Origin: Chitinophagales bacterium
GTDB taxonomy: Bacteria; Bacteroidota; Bacteroidia; Chitinophagales; Saprospiraceae
Direction: 5' to 3'
Assembly: GCA_017303875.1 (NCBI GenBank)
Contig: JAFLBP010000011.1
Coordinates: forward strand, 1 to 64,000
Length of the DNA: 64,000 nucleotides
A program made the translations under genes and the position numbers. Shown in pieces: positions 52,577 through 60,344 of the stretch. The notes beneath the pieces were generated by a model. The model saw only the letters and a program-made list of their open reading frames with translations, did not search any database and had not been told where the DNA came from. Every line of letters starts with the position of its first letter. Within the stretch, counting starts at the first letter, position 1.

Positions 52577-53362
52577 TTACTGTCCGAGCCACTCTTTAAA
52601 AGCGGTACAAAGTTCCCTACTGACCACGTATGGCTCGCGTTGATGTCTTGCTAAAGGGCTGACTTCCAATCGGTTGCCCGGATAAGGAATGACCTCCTGA
52701 ATGGCCTCTATGTGCAGATAGCAGGCGCGGTTGATGCGAAAAAACAGGCTCGGGTCGAGCAACATTTCCAGATGATCCATGGTTAGATTCAACACGTAGG
52801 TGTGCCCGTTGCGGGTACGCAGCAGCAGTGCCCAGTCTTCCACAAAGAAATAAGCGATCTGGCTGAGTGGTACCGTGATCATCTTTTCTCCAATTTTTAC
52901 TAAAAAACGCGACTTGTATTCCTTGCGGATCATACCCGCCAGCATACCCAGCAATTCTGCATCGGGTGGGGCAGGGGCGACGATATGGGGCGCCCGGCGT
53001 TCAAAAAAACGATCCAGCGCAGCGTGTAGCTGTTCCTTCTGAATGGGCTTGAGCAGGTAGTCGATACTGTTCAGTTTGAAAGCTTGCAAGGCATACTGGT
53101 CAAACGCAGTAGTGAAAATAACCGGCGCCCGCAGTTCGAGTTGTTGAAAAATATCAAAACTCAGTCCGTCGCCCAATTGAATATCCATGAGCAACAAATC
53201 GGGCGTGTGCTGCGCCAGGAAATCGCGCGCACTGCGCACACTATCAGCCCAATAGCTCATTTGCAAGGGGCGGGAATAAGTTTTGAGCAGGTTTTCGAGG
53301 CGTTCCGCGGCAAGCGGTTCGTCTTCGATAATGACAATTTTTACGACAGATGAATCAGACAT
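52577..53362 (-). CDS. LytTR-family response regulator
   Basis: A 261-aa two-domain regulator. The receiver domain (residues 5-120) has acidic EDE near residue 13, the phospho-acceptor Asp in PDLLLMDIQLGDGLS near residue 60, and KPIQKEQLHAALD with the conserved Lys. The C-terminal LytTR DNA-binding domain shows LVKIGEKMITVPLSQIAYFF and FFRINRACYLHIEAIQEVIP. No histidine kinase is adjacent, so it is an orphan in this window. It is divergent from ferredoxin with abutting promoter boxes. Confidence 0.93.
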   Translation of the reverse strand: MSDSSVVKIVIIEDEPLAAERLENLLKTYSRPLQMSYWADSVRSARDFLAQHTPDLLLMDIQLGDGLSFDIFQQLELRAPVIFTTAFDQYALQAFKLNSIDYLLKPIQKEQLHAALDRFFERRAPHIVAPAPPDAELLGMLAGMIRKEYKSRFLVKIGEKMITVPLSQIAYFFVEDWALLLRTRNGHTYVLNLTMDHLEMLLDPSLFFRINRACYLHIEAIQEVIPYPGNRLEVSPLARHQREPYVVSRELCTAFKEWLGQ

Positions 53363-53399
53363 TTTCAGAACTCTTAGGATTGTTTTTTGTTAAGCCGCT

Positions 53400-53415
53400 C
53401 AAACCTATAACTTTG
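53400..53415. promoter_or_regulatory. abutting divergent -7 boxes (LytTR regulator and ferredoxin)
   Basis: The minus strand reads TAGGTTTG at 53400-53407 for the LytTR gene and the plus strand reads TAACTTTG at 53408-53415 for ferredoxin, with no base between them. Polymerases could not occupy both at once. Confidence 0.55.
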
Positions 53416-53432
53416 CCCCGATTTAACGAAAT

Positions 53433-53774
53433 ATGGCAAGCGTAACTTTTTTATTCGAAGATAAGAACATTCCGTCCAAAACGGTCAGCGGCAACTTTGC
53501 CGACCTGTCCATTCTTGAACTGACGGAAGAACACGACGTGCACCTCAATCACAATTGCGGCGGCGTTTGTGCCTGCTCCACCTGCCACATTTATGTGGAA
53601 AAAGGCGAGGAGTTCCTGGAAGAAATTTCCGACAAAGAGGAGGATTTTATTGATCGTGCCCACAATCCGCGACTTGAAAGCCGCTTGGGTTGTCAGTGCA
53701 TCATTCTCGATGAAGCCGCCGAAATAACGGTTACGATTCCCGATCAGAGCCGTATTATCGGCCACGAACATTGA
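53433..53774 (+). CDS. fdx: [2Fe-2S] ferredoxin, adrenodoxin type
   Basis: A 113-aa electron carrier. Cluster cysteines follow the adrenodoxin/Isc pattern: CGGVCACSTCHIYVE near residue 43 and the last Cys in LESRLGCQCIILD near residue 85. Fdx of this type supplies electrons for Fe-S cluster assembly. iscX follows after 29 bp, supporting that role, although iscS, iscU and hscAB are not in the window. Confidence 0.93.
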   Translation: MASVTFLFEDKNIPSKTVSGNFADLSILELTEEHDVHLNHNCGGVCACSTCHIYVEKGEEFLEEISDKEEDFIDRAHNPRLESRLGCQCIILDEAAEITVTIPDQSRIIGHEH

Positions 53775-53803
53775 TTATTTGTTCATTTTTTTAAGCAAAA
53801 AAA

Positions 53804-54052
53804 ATGCCTTTTCAGGATTTTGACAATATGCCCATCCACTGGGCCGATCACGAAGACATTGCCATGGCCCTCTATGAGCGCTTTGGCGACGATTTTGACG
53901 AAAGCAAAATTTACCGCATTCGCTTCACCGATCTTTTGCAGTGGATTCTTGAAATCCCCAATTTTGAAGGCAAGCGTGAAGACAGCAGCGAGGGCCATCT
54001 CGAACAGATTCAGGCAAAATGGGTCTATGAATGGCGCGCCAATAACCGTTGA
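53804..54052 (+). CDS. iscX: Fe-S cluster assembly protein IscX
   Basis: An 82-aa acidic helical protein. IHWADHEDIAMALYERFGDD and RIRFTDLLQWILEIPNFEG are the IscX signature; it binds the cysteine desulfurase IscS and modulates cluster assembly. The size is slightly above the 66 aa of E. coli IscX. It lies between fdx and a KdsC-like phosphatase, all closely spaced. Confidence 0.92.
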   Translation: MPFQDFDNMPIHWADHEDIAMALYERFGDDFDESKIYRIRFTDLLQWILEIPNFEGKREDSSEGHLEQIQAKWVYEWRANNR

Positions 54053-54054
54053 AT

Positions 54055-54570
54055 ATGTTCGAACTTGTTCACCTCTTCGATAAACTCAAGGCCGTTAAAG
54101 CTTTTGTGTTCGACGTCGACGGCGTTTTTACCGACAACCGAATCCTCGTTACTGAACAGGGTGAACTCCTTCGCACCATGCATGTGCGCGACGGGCAGGC
54201 CCTGCGCTGGGCAATTGAGGCCGGCTATACGGTGGCTGTTATTACCGGCGGTCGCTCGGAAGGGGTAAAACAGCGCTTCACGGTGCTGGGGGTAACAGAG
54301 TATTATTCGGGTATTAAAGACAAGGGCGAGGCCCTGCGGGCAATCCTGCAACGCAGTGGCCTGAGCGCCAGTGAAATCTGTTATATTGGCGATGATTTGC
54401 CCGATTTGCCGGTGTTGCGCAAAGTCATGCTGGCCTGTTGCCCGGCCGATGCCGTTCCTGAAGTACGCGCCGTCTGCGATTATGTATCACCGCTTGGCGG
54501 CGGGGAGGGCTGTGTGCGGGAAATCATCGAATCCGTGATGAAATTGCAGGAAAAATGGCCGGTCTATTGA
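54055..54570 (+). CDS. kdsC: KdsC-family HAD phosphatase
   Basis: A 171-aa HAD hydrolase. Motif I is AFVFDVDGVFTDNRIL with the nucleophile Asp, motif II is VAVITGGRSEGVKQ, and motif III/IV is ICYIGDDLPDLPVL. Lack of a cap domain fits KdsC, which dephosphorylates KDO-8-phosphate for LPS core synthesis. The start at 54055 lies 2 bp after the iscX stop. Cotranscription with Fe-S genes has no obvious functional reason. Confidence 0.88.
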   Translation: MFELVHLFDKLKAVKAFVFDVDGVFTDNRILVTEQGELLRTMHVRDGQALRWAIEAGYTVAVITGGRSEGVKQRFTVLGVTEYYSGIKDKGEALRAILQRSGLSASEICYIGDDLPDLPVLRKVMLACCPADAVPEVRAVCDYVSPLGGGEGCVREIIESVMKLQEKWPVY

Positions 54571-54664
54571 CCATAAAACGTCAGGATCAGGCGAAAGTAC
54601 GTATTTTTTCAGGATAATTTAATAAAAGAACTACCTTCGGAGCACGAAAAAAATCCGTGTGCCC

Positions 54665-55660
54665 ATGCGTCTGCTTTTACCCTTGTTTTTGCTCGCATCG
54701 CTCACCTTGAGCGCTCAAGACTTGCATTTTTCCCAGTTTTACCTGCATCCCATTTATCAGAATCCGGCCAATACGGGTCTGTACAAAGGTACTTTGCGCG
54801 CAGGCGGGATTTATCGTACGCAATGGACGAGTATTCCGGTGTCGTTTACAACTTTTGGCGCCTTCTGCGATGTAAAAATTCAGCGTCGGGGCAATTATAT
54901 GATGGCCGGAGGGCTGATGCTGGAGCACGATCAGGCCGGTCTGGCGGCACTCACCTGGAATCGGGTGGCCGGTACATTCAGTGTCGGGCATGCGCTGGGA
55001 ACTACACAGGCGATCGTGGTGGGTTTTGGTGTGGGTGGCGCGCAACGCGCTTTCAACATCAATAAATTACGCTTTAAAAATCAGTGGAATGGCGCGGAGT
55101 TTGACCCTTCGGCAGATGCAAAGGAAAGTTTTAACCGCAGTTCCGGGTTGGCGCCGAGCCTTAGCGCCGGCGTACAATGGCGTTTTCAAGCCGAGGAAAA
55201 GCGCACGGCGCTGGGCCTGGGCGCCGGCATTAACCATTTTAACCGTCCGAAAATCAATTTCCGTGATGATGCACCGCTTCGCCTGCCCCTGCGGCTTGAT
55301 ATACAGGCAGATGCCCGATTACAAATGACCTCCGGCACCGATTTACTGGCCTTTGGCCTGCTGCGCCGCATGGGCAAAGCCGCCGAAACCCTCGCCGGAA
55401 TCGGGGTGCGGCAAATCCTGACAAGCGGCCCGGCCAACGAAACTGCCATATCCCTCAGTATTGCCTCCCGTTTCGGCGATGCACTCATTCCGGCCCTCCA
55501 GGTGGAACGCAATAATTGGCTCCTTGGCGTTAGTTACGACCTGAATACTTCCGACCTGAACCGCGCCAGCGCAGGGCAGGGCGCCCTTGAAATTGGAATT
55601 AACTACAGAATTATACCAGCACCTCCGGTTAAGACGTTTAAATCCTGTCCCATCTTCTGA
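54665..55660 (+). CDS. type IX secretion system membrane protein, PorP/SprF family
   Basis: A 331-aa outer-membrane beta-barrel. The signal peptide is MRLLLPLFLLASLTLSAQ. The family hallmark FSQFYLHPIYQNPANTGLY follows immediately, then GGIYRTQWTSIPVSFTTFGA and MMAGGLMLEHDQAGLAALTW. Many Bacteroidota carry multiple copies, each next to a PD40/OmpA protein as here, and they are linked to export of T9SS type B cargo. The start at 54665 is chosen over the GTG at 54659. A TACCTTCG box lies 20-30 nt upstream. Confidence 0.9.
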   Translation: MRLLLPLFLLASLTLSAQDLHFSQFYLHPIYQNPANTGLYKGTLRAGGIYRTQWTSIPVSFTTFGAFCDVKIQRRGNYMMAGGLMLEHDQAGLAALTWNRVAGTFSVGHALGTTQAIVVGFGVGGAQRAFNINKLRFKNQWNGAEFDPSADAKESFNRSSGLAPSLSAGVQWRFQAEEKRTALGLGAGINHFNRPKINFRDDAPLRLPLRLDIQADARLQMTSGTDLLAFGLLRRMGKAAETLAGIGVRQILTSGPANETAISLSIASRFGDALIPALQVERNNWLLGVSYDLNTSDLNRASAGQGALEIGINYRIIPAPPVKTFKSCPIF

Positions 55661-55704
55661 TTATTCCTGAATTGACTGTTTATCAGTATATTTAGGAATA
55701 TAAA

Positions 55705-55740
55705 TAACTTTGTATGTAATATTTTTTACAAACAAAGTTA
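55705..55740. promoter_or_regulatory. spaced inverted repeat upstream of the OmpA-family gene
   Basis: TAACTTTGTATGTAA at 55705-55719 and TTACAAACAAAGTTA at 55726-55740 match as an inverted repeat at 14 of 15 positions. It ends 8 nt before the promoter TTTG at 55749 and could be an operator. Each arm also carries TAACTTTG. Confidence 0.45.
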
Positions 55741-55748
55741 AAAATTTC

Positions 55749-55780
55749 TTTGTTTGGATGAAAAGTAAAATATAAATTTG
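55749..55780 (+). promoter_or_regulatory. Bacteroidota-type promoter of the OmpA-family gene
   Basis: TTTG at 55749-55752 and TAAATTTG at 55773-55780 with a 20-nt spacer, an exact consensus match. Leader about 30 nt to the ATG at 55818. Confidence 0.72.
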
Positions 55781-55817
55781 CTTTTCTTCTAAAGCTAAGT
55801 GCACATTGTTCACCAAA

Positions 55818-57857
55818 ATGCTATTTATGCGTTTTTTCCTTTTAATCTTTTTCCTCAATTTGTCATTCGGTCTTGGCGCTCAGTCACTTAGAGCCTATGA
55901 GCGTGCCGGAGATGCAGCTTTTAAACAACACGACTATTCTGCGGCGGCAGAGTACTACAATACCGTTTTGCAACGTGAAGCCCGAAACAGCGAAGTGCTT
56001 TGGAAATACGCCGAATCCACACGTATGTTTAATGCATACGAGGAAGCCGAGCGTGCTTATAAACGTATCGGCAGCCTGAGTAAATTTGAATACACTTACC
56101 CGCTATTGGAGTTTCGATTAGGCGAAATCAGCCGCTCCAAAGGCGATTACGATCAGGCCATTGAACATTTTAACCGTTTTCTGGATGCCAAATCTAGATC
56201 CAGCGAGGAGTACAGGGAGGTTGCCACACAGCAAATAGAAGCCTGTGAAATGGCAAAAAACCTTAAAGCTGAGCCGAATGCCGTTGTGGTGACCCGCCTG
56301 GGCAAGGAGGTCAATTCTCCTTACAGCGATTTTGCGCCCTTGCAGGTTGGGGATACCTTGTTTTTTTCATCCTACCGCTTCGATCGCAAACGCGATTTTT
56401 CAAAACCCAAACGCAAGATTACCAAAGTATTAATGTCTGTAAAAGGCGGTCGGGCCAAGGAGCCTGGCCGGGGCTTTCCGGCCATGGACACGGCCCACAT
56501 TGCGCACACCGCACTGGCGCCGGAGGGCCGTTATCTATTTTTTACCAAATGTAACAATATCAGCGCGGGAGAAATCCGCTGTGAATTGTGGCTTACGGTG
56601 CTCGACCGCCGTTTTCGCTGGTTGCCGCCAGTGCGTCTGCCGGAGCCGGTAAACATGAAAGGTTTTACAAGTACCCATCCGAGCGTTGGATATGACTCGC
56701 TGTATGGCGGGCCAATGCTTTATTTTGTGAGCGATCGGCCGGGTGGCAAAGGCAAATTAGATATTTGGTCGGTGCCCTTAGATACCATCTTCTTTTGCTC
56801 CTGCAACCTGCCTGTACCTGGTAAAAAAATCGGCAGGATGCCGCCTTTCGACGAGCCGATCAACGTAGAAACGCTTAATACGGAAGACAACGATATTTCG
56901 CCGTTTTTTCACGGCCCCAGCCAGCGCCTGTATTTCAGCAACGACAGCCGGGCGGGTATGGGCGGTTATGATATTTTTTCTTCCAATCTGGAAGTCAAAG
57001 GCTTTACAGAGCCGGAAAACGCCGGAGCAGGTCTCAACAGCAGCTATAATGATTTGTACCTGACGCTCAACCGCGACGGGCGCAATGGTTACCTGAGCAG
57101 CAATCGGCCAGGCTCCTTTTATCTCGATCCCAAGAATAAGGCCTGTTGCAACGATATTTATTCGTTCACCCTGCCAGAACCACCGCCGCCAATCCCTGCC
57201 GATACCATGAGCCGGATTGTCGAAAAAACACCCGAACCACCCGTTCAGGTACCAACAACGCCGATAGCGCCCGAGCCACCCAAACTCGTCGACTTTGTAG
57301 GGCTGCCCCTTTATTTTGATAATGATGAACCGGATAAACGCACCCGCCGCACCAGCACCGCAAAAACTTATGGCGAAACGGCCGAAGCCTACCTCGCCCG
57401 CCAGTCGGAATATGCAGACCGCTTCTCCGAACGCCTGCGCAATGCCGAAAAAGATACCGCTGAGGTTTGGGTAAATGATTTTTTTGAAAATGAAGTACGC
57501 CGGGGTTACGACCGACTGAACGAGCTGTGCGACCTGCTCCTGCGTCGCCTTGAACAAGGAGAAAAGATAGAAGTATTGATTAAAGGCTTTACCAGTCCGC
57601 GTGCGCAAAGCGATTACAATCTGGCCTTAGGCAAACGCCGGATCAGCAGCGTACGCAACCATTTTGAAGGCTATAATGAGGGTGTGCTATTGACCTACAT
57701 CAAATCCGGGATGCTGTCCATTCAGGAGACCAGTTTTGGAGAAACAACAGCCCGCAGTGGCATCAGCGATAATTTGAATGATGAGCGAAATTCCATTTAT
57801 CATCCAAATGCAGCAAGAGAACGCCGCGTGGAAATCGTTCAAATCAGGCAAAATTAG
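55818..57857 (+). CDS. TPR-PD40-OmpA family protein (T9SS-associated)
   Basis: A 679-aa envelope protein. The signal peptide (residues 1-25) ends LGAQS. Residues about 28-130 hold TPR-like helices (AGDAAFKQHDYSAAAEYYNT, FRLGEISRSKGDYDQAIEHF). Residues about 160-440 form a PD40/WD40-like propeller (LAPEGRYLFFTKCN, HPSVGYDSLYGGPMLYFVSD, RLYFSNDSRAGMGGYDIFSS). A Pro-rich linker follows, then a C-terminal OmpA-like peptidoglycan-binding domain (VLIKGFTSPRAQSDYNLALG to NAARERRVEIVQ). It pairs with the upstream PorP/SprF gene, like PorE-type systems linking T9SS to peptidoglycan. It has its own promoter. Confidence 0.88.
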   Translation: MLFMRFFLLIFFLNLSFGLGAQSLRAYERAGDAAFKQHDYSAAAEYYNTVLQREARNSEVLWKYAESTRMFNAYEEAERAYKRIGSLSKFEYTYPLLEFRLGEISRSKGDYDQAIEHFNRFLDAKSRSSEEYREVATQQIEACEMAKNLKAEPNAVVVTRLGKEVNSPYSDFAPLQVGDTLFFSSYRFDRKRDFSKPKRKITKVLMSVKGGRAKEPGRGFPAMDTAHIAHTALAPEGRYLFFTKCNNISAGEIRCELWLTVLDRRFRWLPPVRLPEPVNMKGFTSTHPSVGYDSLYGGPMLYFVSDRPGGKGKLDIWSVPLDTIFFCSCNLPVPGKKIGRMPPFDEPINVETLNTEDNDISPFFHGPSQRLYFSNDSRAGMGGYDIFSSNLEVKGFTEPENAGAGLNSSYNDLYLTLNRDGRNGYLSSNRPGSFYLDPKNKACCNDIYSFTLPEPPPPIPADTMSRIVEKTPEPPVQVPTTPIAPEPPKLVDFVGLPLYFDNDEPDKRTRRTSTAKTYGETAEAYLARQSEYADRFSERLRNAEKDTAEVWVNDFFENEVRRGYDRLNELCDLLLRRLEQGEKIEVLIKGFTSPRAQSDYNLALGKRRISSVRNHFEGYNEGVLLTYIKSGMLSIQETSFGETTARSGISDNLNDERNSIYHPNAARERRVEIVQIRQN

Positions 57858-57920
57858 CGTTTAAATGCCCCTTGAAAATTTATCCGCAAAAAATGTTTGA
57901 CGATTCAAAGCCCATTCCTT

Positions 57921-57928
57921 TAAATTTG
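57921..57928 (+). promoter_or_regulatory. -7 box TAAATTTG upstream of the acidic protein gene
   Basis: TAAATTTG is followed 5 nt later by an ATG (57934) that opens a 26-codon frame, while the conserved gene starts further down at TTG 57992. Confidence 0.5.
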
Positions 57929-57933
57929 CCCCA

Positions 57934-58014
57934 ATGGAATACTTCGGCGTACTGACTGTACGTCTATTCAAAACCAAATTATATCCCTGTCTTGGCAAAA
58001 AAACGTGTAGTTAA
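57934..58014 (+). CDS. possible 26-aa upstream ORF
   Basis: An ATG 5 nt after a TAAATTTG box opens MEYFGVLTVRLFKTKLYPCL plus six residues and ends in TAA at 58012-58014, past the TTG start of the next gene. It overlaps that gene by 23 nt in another frame. It could be a leader peptide controlling the downstream start, or chance. Confidence 0.3.
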   Translation: MEYFGVLTVRLFKTKLYPCLGKKTCS

Positions 58015-58396
58015 GGATTATGATGCCGTCCCGGAGGACATCGTACGGCAGATAAAAATGAAGTACCCCAATGGGTATGCTGATCACCTCGTTTCCTACA
58101 CCGATAAGGAAGGAAAAAAGGTAACCGCTTTACCCTTTGAGGCGGAAGATACCTATTACCTCATACGAATGACCGTTCTGGAGGCCAAACGGATCGTTAA
58201 AGACGATGAAGACTTTGACGACGACGGCCAACTGCGCGCCGATTTCAACGAGGTGGAAGTCGATGACGAATTCGACGGCCAGGGTGAAGATGATGATGAT
58301 CTCAACGATGGCGCATCTGATGAAGATGACCATATCATCGTCACACGCCGCCGCGATGATGAAGAAGACGATATTCCGGACGATACGGAGTATTAA
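57992..58396 (+). CDS. 134-aa acidic protein of unknown function
   Basis: The start is TTG, chosen because MAKKRVVKDYDAVPEDIVRQ is the N-terminus I recall for related Bacteroidota proteins, and no ATG is available before the conserved region. Residues 1-70 form a compact domain (YPNGYADHLVSYTDKEG, LPFEAEDTYYLIRMTVLEAK). Residues 75-134 are an extremely acidic, probably disordered tail (GQGEDDDDLNDGASDEDDH). It is probably cytoplasmic, and the function is unknown. A hairpin terminator follows. Confidence 0.7.
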   Translation: MAKKRVVKDYDAVPEDIVRQIKMKYPNGYADHLVSYTDKEGKKVTALPFEAEDTYYLIRMTVLEAKRIVKDDEDFDDDGQLRADFNEVEVDDEFDGQGEDDDDLNDGASDEDDHIIVTRRRDDEEDDIPDDTEY

Positions 58397-58427
58397 CTTC
58401 GGAAGCCATACATTTTTCAGTTCATTT

Positions 58428-58465
58428 AGCCAGGACTCACTCCGACTTTCGGGTGGCTCCTGGCT
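58428..58465 (+). terminator. hairpin after the acidic protein gene
   Basis: AGCCAGGA (58428-58435) and TCCTGGCT (58458-58465) pair, and the interior can extend the stem (CCGA/TCGG). TTT follows. The rest of the 58397-58659 spacer shows nothing else clear. Confidence 0.65.
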
Positions 58466-58659
58466 TTCGTATTTCAGGCTGGCACAGTTCGGGGCGTAGC
58501 GTATACGCCAAAAACCTGCCGACACAACCGCTCCTGTTCGATTTGGGAAACACTAGTGTGACAACGGGCTATATTTTATCAGGAATAATATACAACTCAT
58601 AAAAAATCTCCTTTCTTTGCCGTGTGTAACAGCCAATCAAACATCGAAAAGCAATAAAT

Positions 58660-60045
58660 ATGAGTCAAGGTTCGTCAGTTTCAGGCGCCGGTCATTCAGG
58701 TAGCGCCGTGTCAAAACCCCGCTTGTCTACGCTTAGTATCTGGAACATGAGCGTCGGGTTTCTCGGCATTCAGGCCGGGTTTGCCCTGCAAAACGGAAAT
58801 GCAAGTGGTATGCTGATGCGCTACGGCGCCAATGTGGAGGAGTTGCCTAATTTCTGGTTGGTCGCGCCAATAGTAGGGATGATCGTGCAGCCCATCATCG
58901 GGCATTATTCCGATCATACCTGGACGCGGCTGGGGCGTCGCCGACCCTATTTTCTTGCCGGCGCCATCGCTGCCTGTTTTGGGATGATGCTGATGCCCAA
59001 TGCGGGCATCCTGACCGCTGCTTTGTCGCCGGTACTCATGGGCGCCGGTATGCTCATGATCATGGATGCCTCCTTTAATGTAGCCATGGAGCCTTTCCGG
59101 GCGCTGGTGGCCGACAAATTGCCGGCTGAACAGCGTACCTCCGGGTTTTCCATCCAGACGGCCCTCATCGGAATCGGTGCTGTTATCGGTTCCTGGTTGC
59201 CCTGGTTTTTGGCGAATGTGAATGGCGTGGCGGATACCGCTGCAGAAGGAGTAGTGCCGGATAACGTAAAATACGCTTTTTACATCGGCGCTGTTCTTTT
59301 TCTGGCAGCTATACTCTGGACGGTTTTCACGACCAAGGAGTACCCGCCCGAACAGCATGCCGGATTTTTGGGCGAGACAGTAGAGGAGCAAAAAAGTGCC
59401 GGTTTTTTCAGCATTTTTACTGATTTTGCCAATATTCCCAAAACCATGCTTCAGCTTGGTTTGGTGCAGTTTTTTTCCTGGTTTGCTTTGTTCTCGATGT
59501 GGACATTCACCACGCCGGCCATTGCACACCATGTTTACCATGTGCCGATTGGAGAAACCAAAAGTCAGGCATTTAGTGATGCGCAAAACTGGACCGGCAT
59601 CATTTTCGGGGTTTACAACCTGGTTTCTGCCTGTTTTGCCTTGTTGCTGCCGACGATTGCCAAGTCGCTCGGGCGCCGACGCACCCATGGTCAGGCACTG
59701 ATCATTGGCGGCATCGGCCTGATTTCAATGTATTTTGCCCAGTCGCCCATTTGGCTGATTGGCTCCATGATTTGTGTGGGGATTGCCTGGGCCAGCATTC
59801 TGGCGATGCCCTACGCCATGCTTTCCGGCGTTATTCCGCCGCGAAAAATGGGGGTATACATGGGTATTTTCAACTTTTTTATCACGATTCCGCAAATCAT
59901 CAGTGGTATTATCAATCGGCCCATTGTGGAGTATTTATTTCACAACAACGCCATTTATTCCATTCTGCTGGCGGGCGGTTTTTTGATTCTCGGTGGCTTG
60001 TCCACTAATTTTATTGATAAATCTGTGGATAAAACCCACGATTGA
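58660..60045 (+). CDS. MFS transporter, SLC45 (sucrose/maltose)-like
   Basis: A 461-aa, 12-helix inner-membrane transporter. The loop YSDHTWTRLGRRRPYFLAGA near residue 95 is the signature of SLC45/plant sucrose carriers. MSVGFLGIQAGFALQNGNAS at the first helix also matches this family. It is followed after 29 bp by a YeaQ-like gene and then a periplasmic amylase, so it most likely imports maltose or short maltodextrins by proton symport (inference). A near-consensus box TTTCTTTG lies at about 58612. Confidence 0.9.
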   Translation: MSQGSSVSGAGHSGSAVSKPRLSTLSIWNMSVGFLGIQAGFALQNGNASGMLMRYGANVEELPNFWLVAPIVGMIVQPIIGHYSDHTWTRLGRRRPYFLAGAIAACFGMMLMPNAGILTAALSPVLMGAGMLMIMDASFNVAMEPFRALVADKLPAEQRTSGFSIQTALIGIGAVIGSWLPWFLANVNGVADTAAEGVVPDNVKYAFYIGAVLFLAAILWTVFTTKEYPPEQHAGFLGETVEEQKSAGFFSIFTDFANIPKTMLQLGLVQFFSWFALFSMWTFTTPAIAHHVYHVPIGETKSQAFSDAQNWTGIIFGVYNLVSACFALLLPTIAKSLGRRRTHGQALIIGGIGLISMYFAQSPIWLIGSMICVGIAWASILAMPYAMLSGVIPPRKMGVYMGIFNFFITIPQIISGIINRPIVEYLFHNNAIYSILLAGGFLILGGLSTNFIDKSVDKTHD

Positions 60046-60074
60046 TTTCCTGTCACAATCAAAATCAACTTACT

Positions 60075-60344
60075 ATGGAATTATCACACATCATTGCAAC
60101 GCTCCTGATCGGGGCGGTTTCAGGCTGGTTGGCCGGACTATTGCGCCAGGGGGCTGGTTTTGGCTTGTTTGGCAACATCATTGTCGGCATTATTGGCAGC
60201 TTTGTCGGCGCCTGGTTATTTGAAGTGTTGAACTTTAGTATCGGACAGGGTTTATTCAAAACCATCATCCGTTCCGTTATCGGCGCGTTGGTGTTGCTGT
60301 TTTTGTTAGGATTAATTCAGGGTGGAGGAAAAAGCAGAAGATAA
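60075..60344 (+). CDS. GlsB/YeaQ/YmgE-family small membrane protein
   Basis: An 89-aa protein with three hydrophobic helices and the glycine-zipper pattern of the transglycosylase-associated (YeaQ/YmgE) family: LIGAVSGWLAGLLRQGAGFG, NIIVGIIGSFVGAWLF, IIRSVIGALVLLFLLGLI. Family members are stress-induced and of unknown function. The start is 60075. Its stop codon overlaps the next ATG by one base (TAATG), so translation is coupled to the amylase. Confidence 0.88.
   Translation: MELSHIIATLLIGAVSGWLAGLLRQGAGFGLFGNIIVGIIGSFVGAWLFEVLNFSIGQGLFKTIIRSVIGALVLLFLLGLIQGGGKSRR

Noticed and set aside
54049..54054. TTG start for the KdsC-like gene overlapping iscX
   Set aside because: The ATG at 54055 gives the expected N-terminus two bases after the iscX stop; the TTG would add two residues without support.
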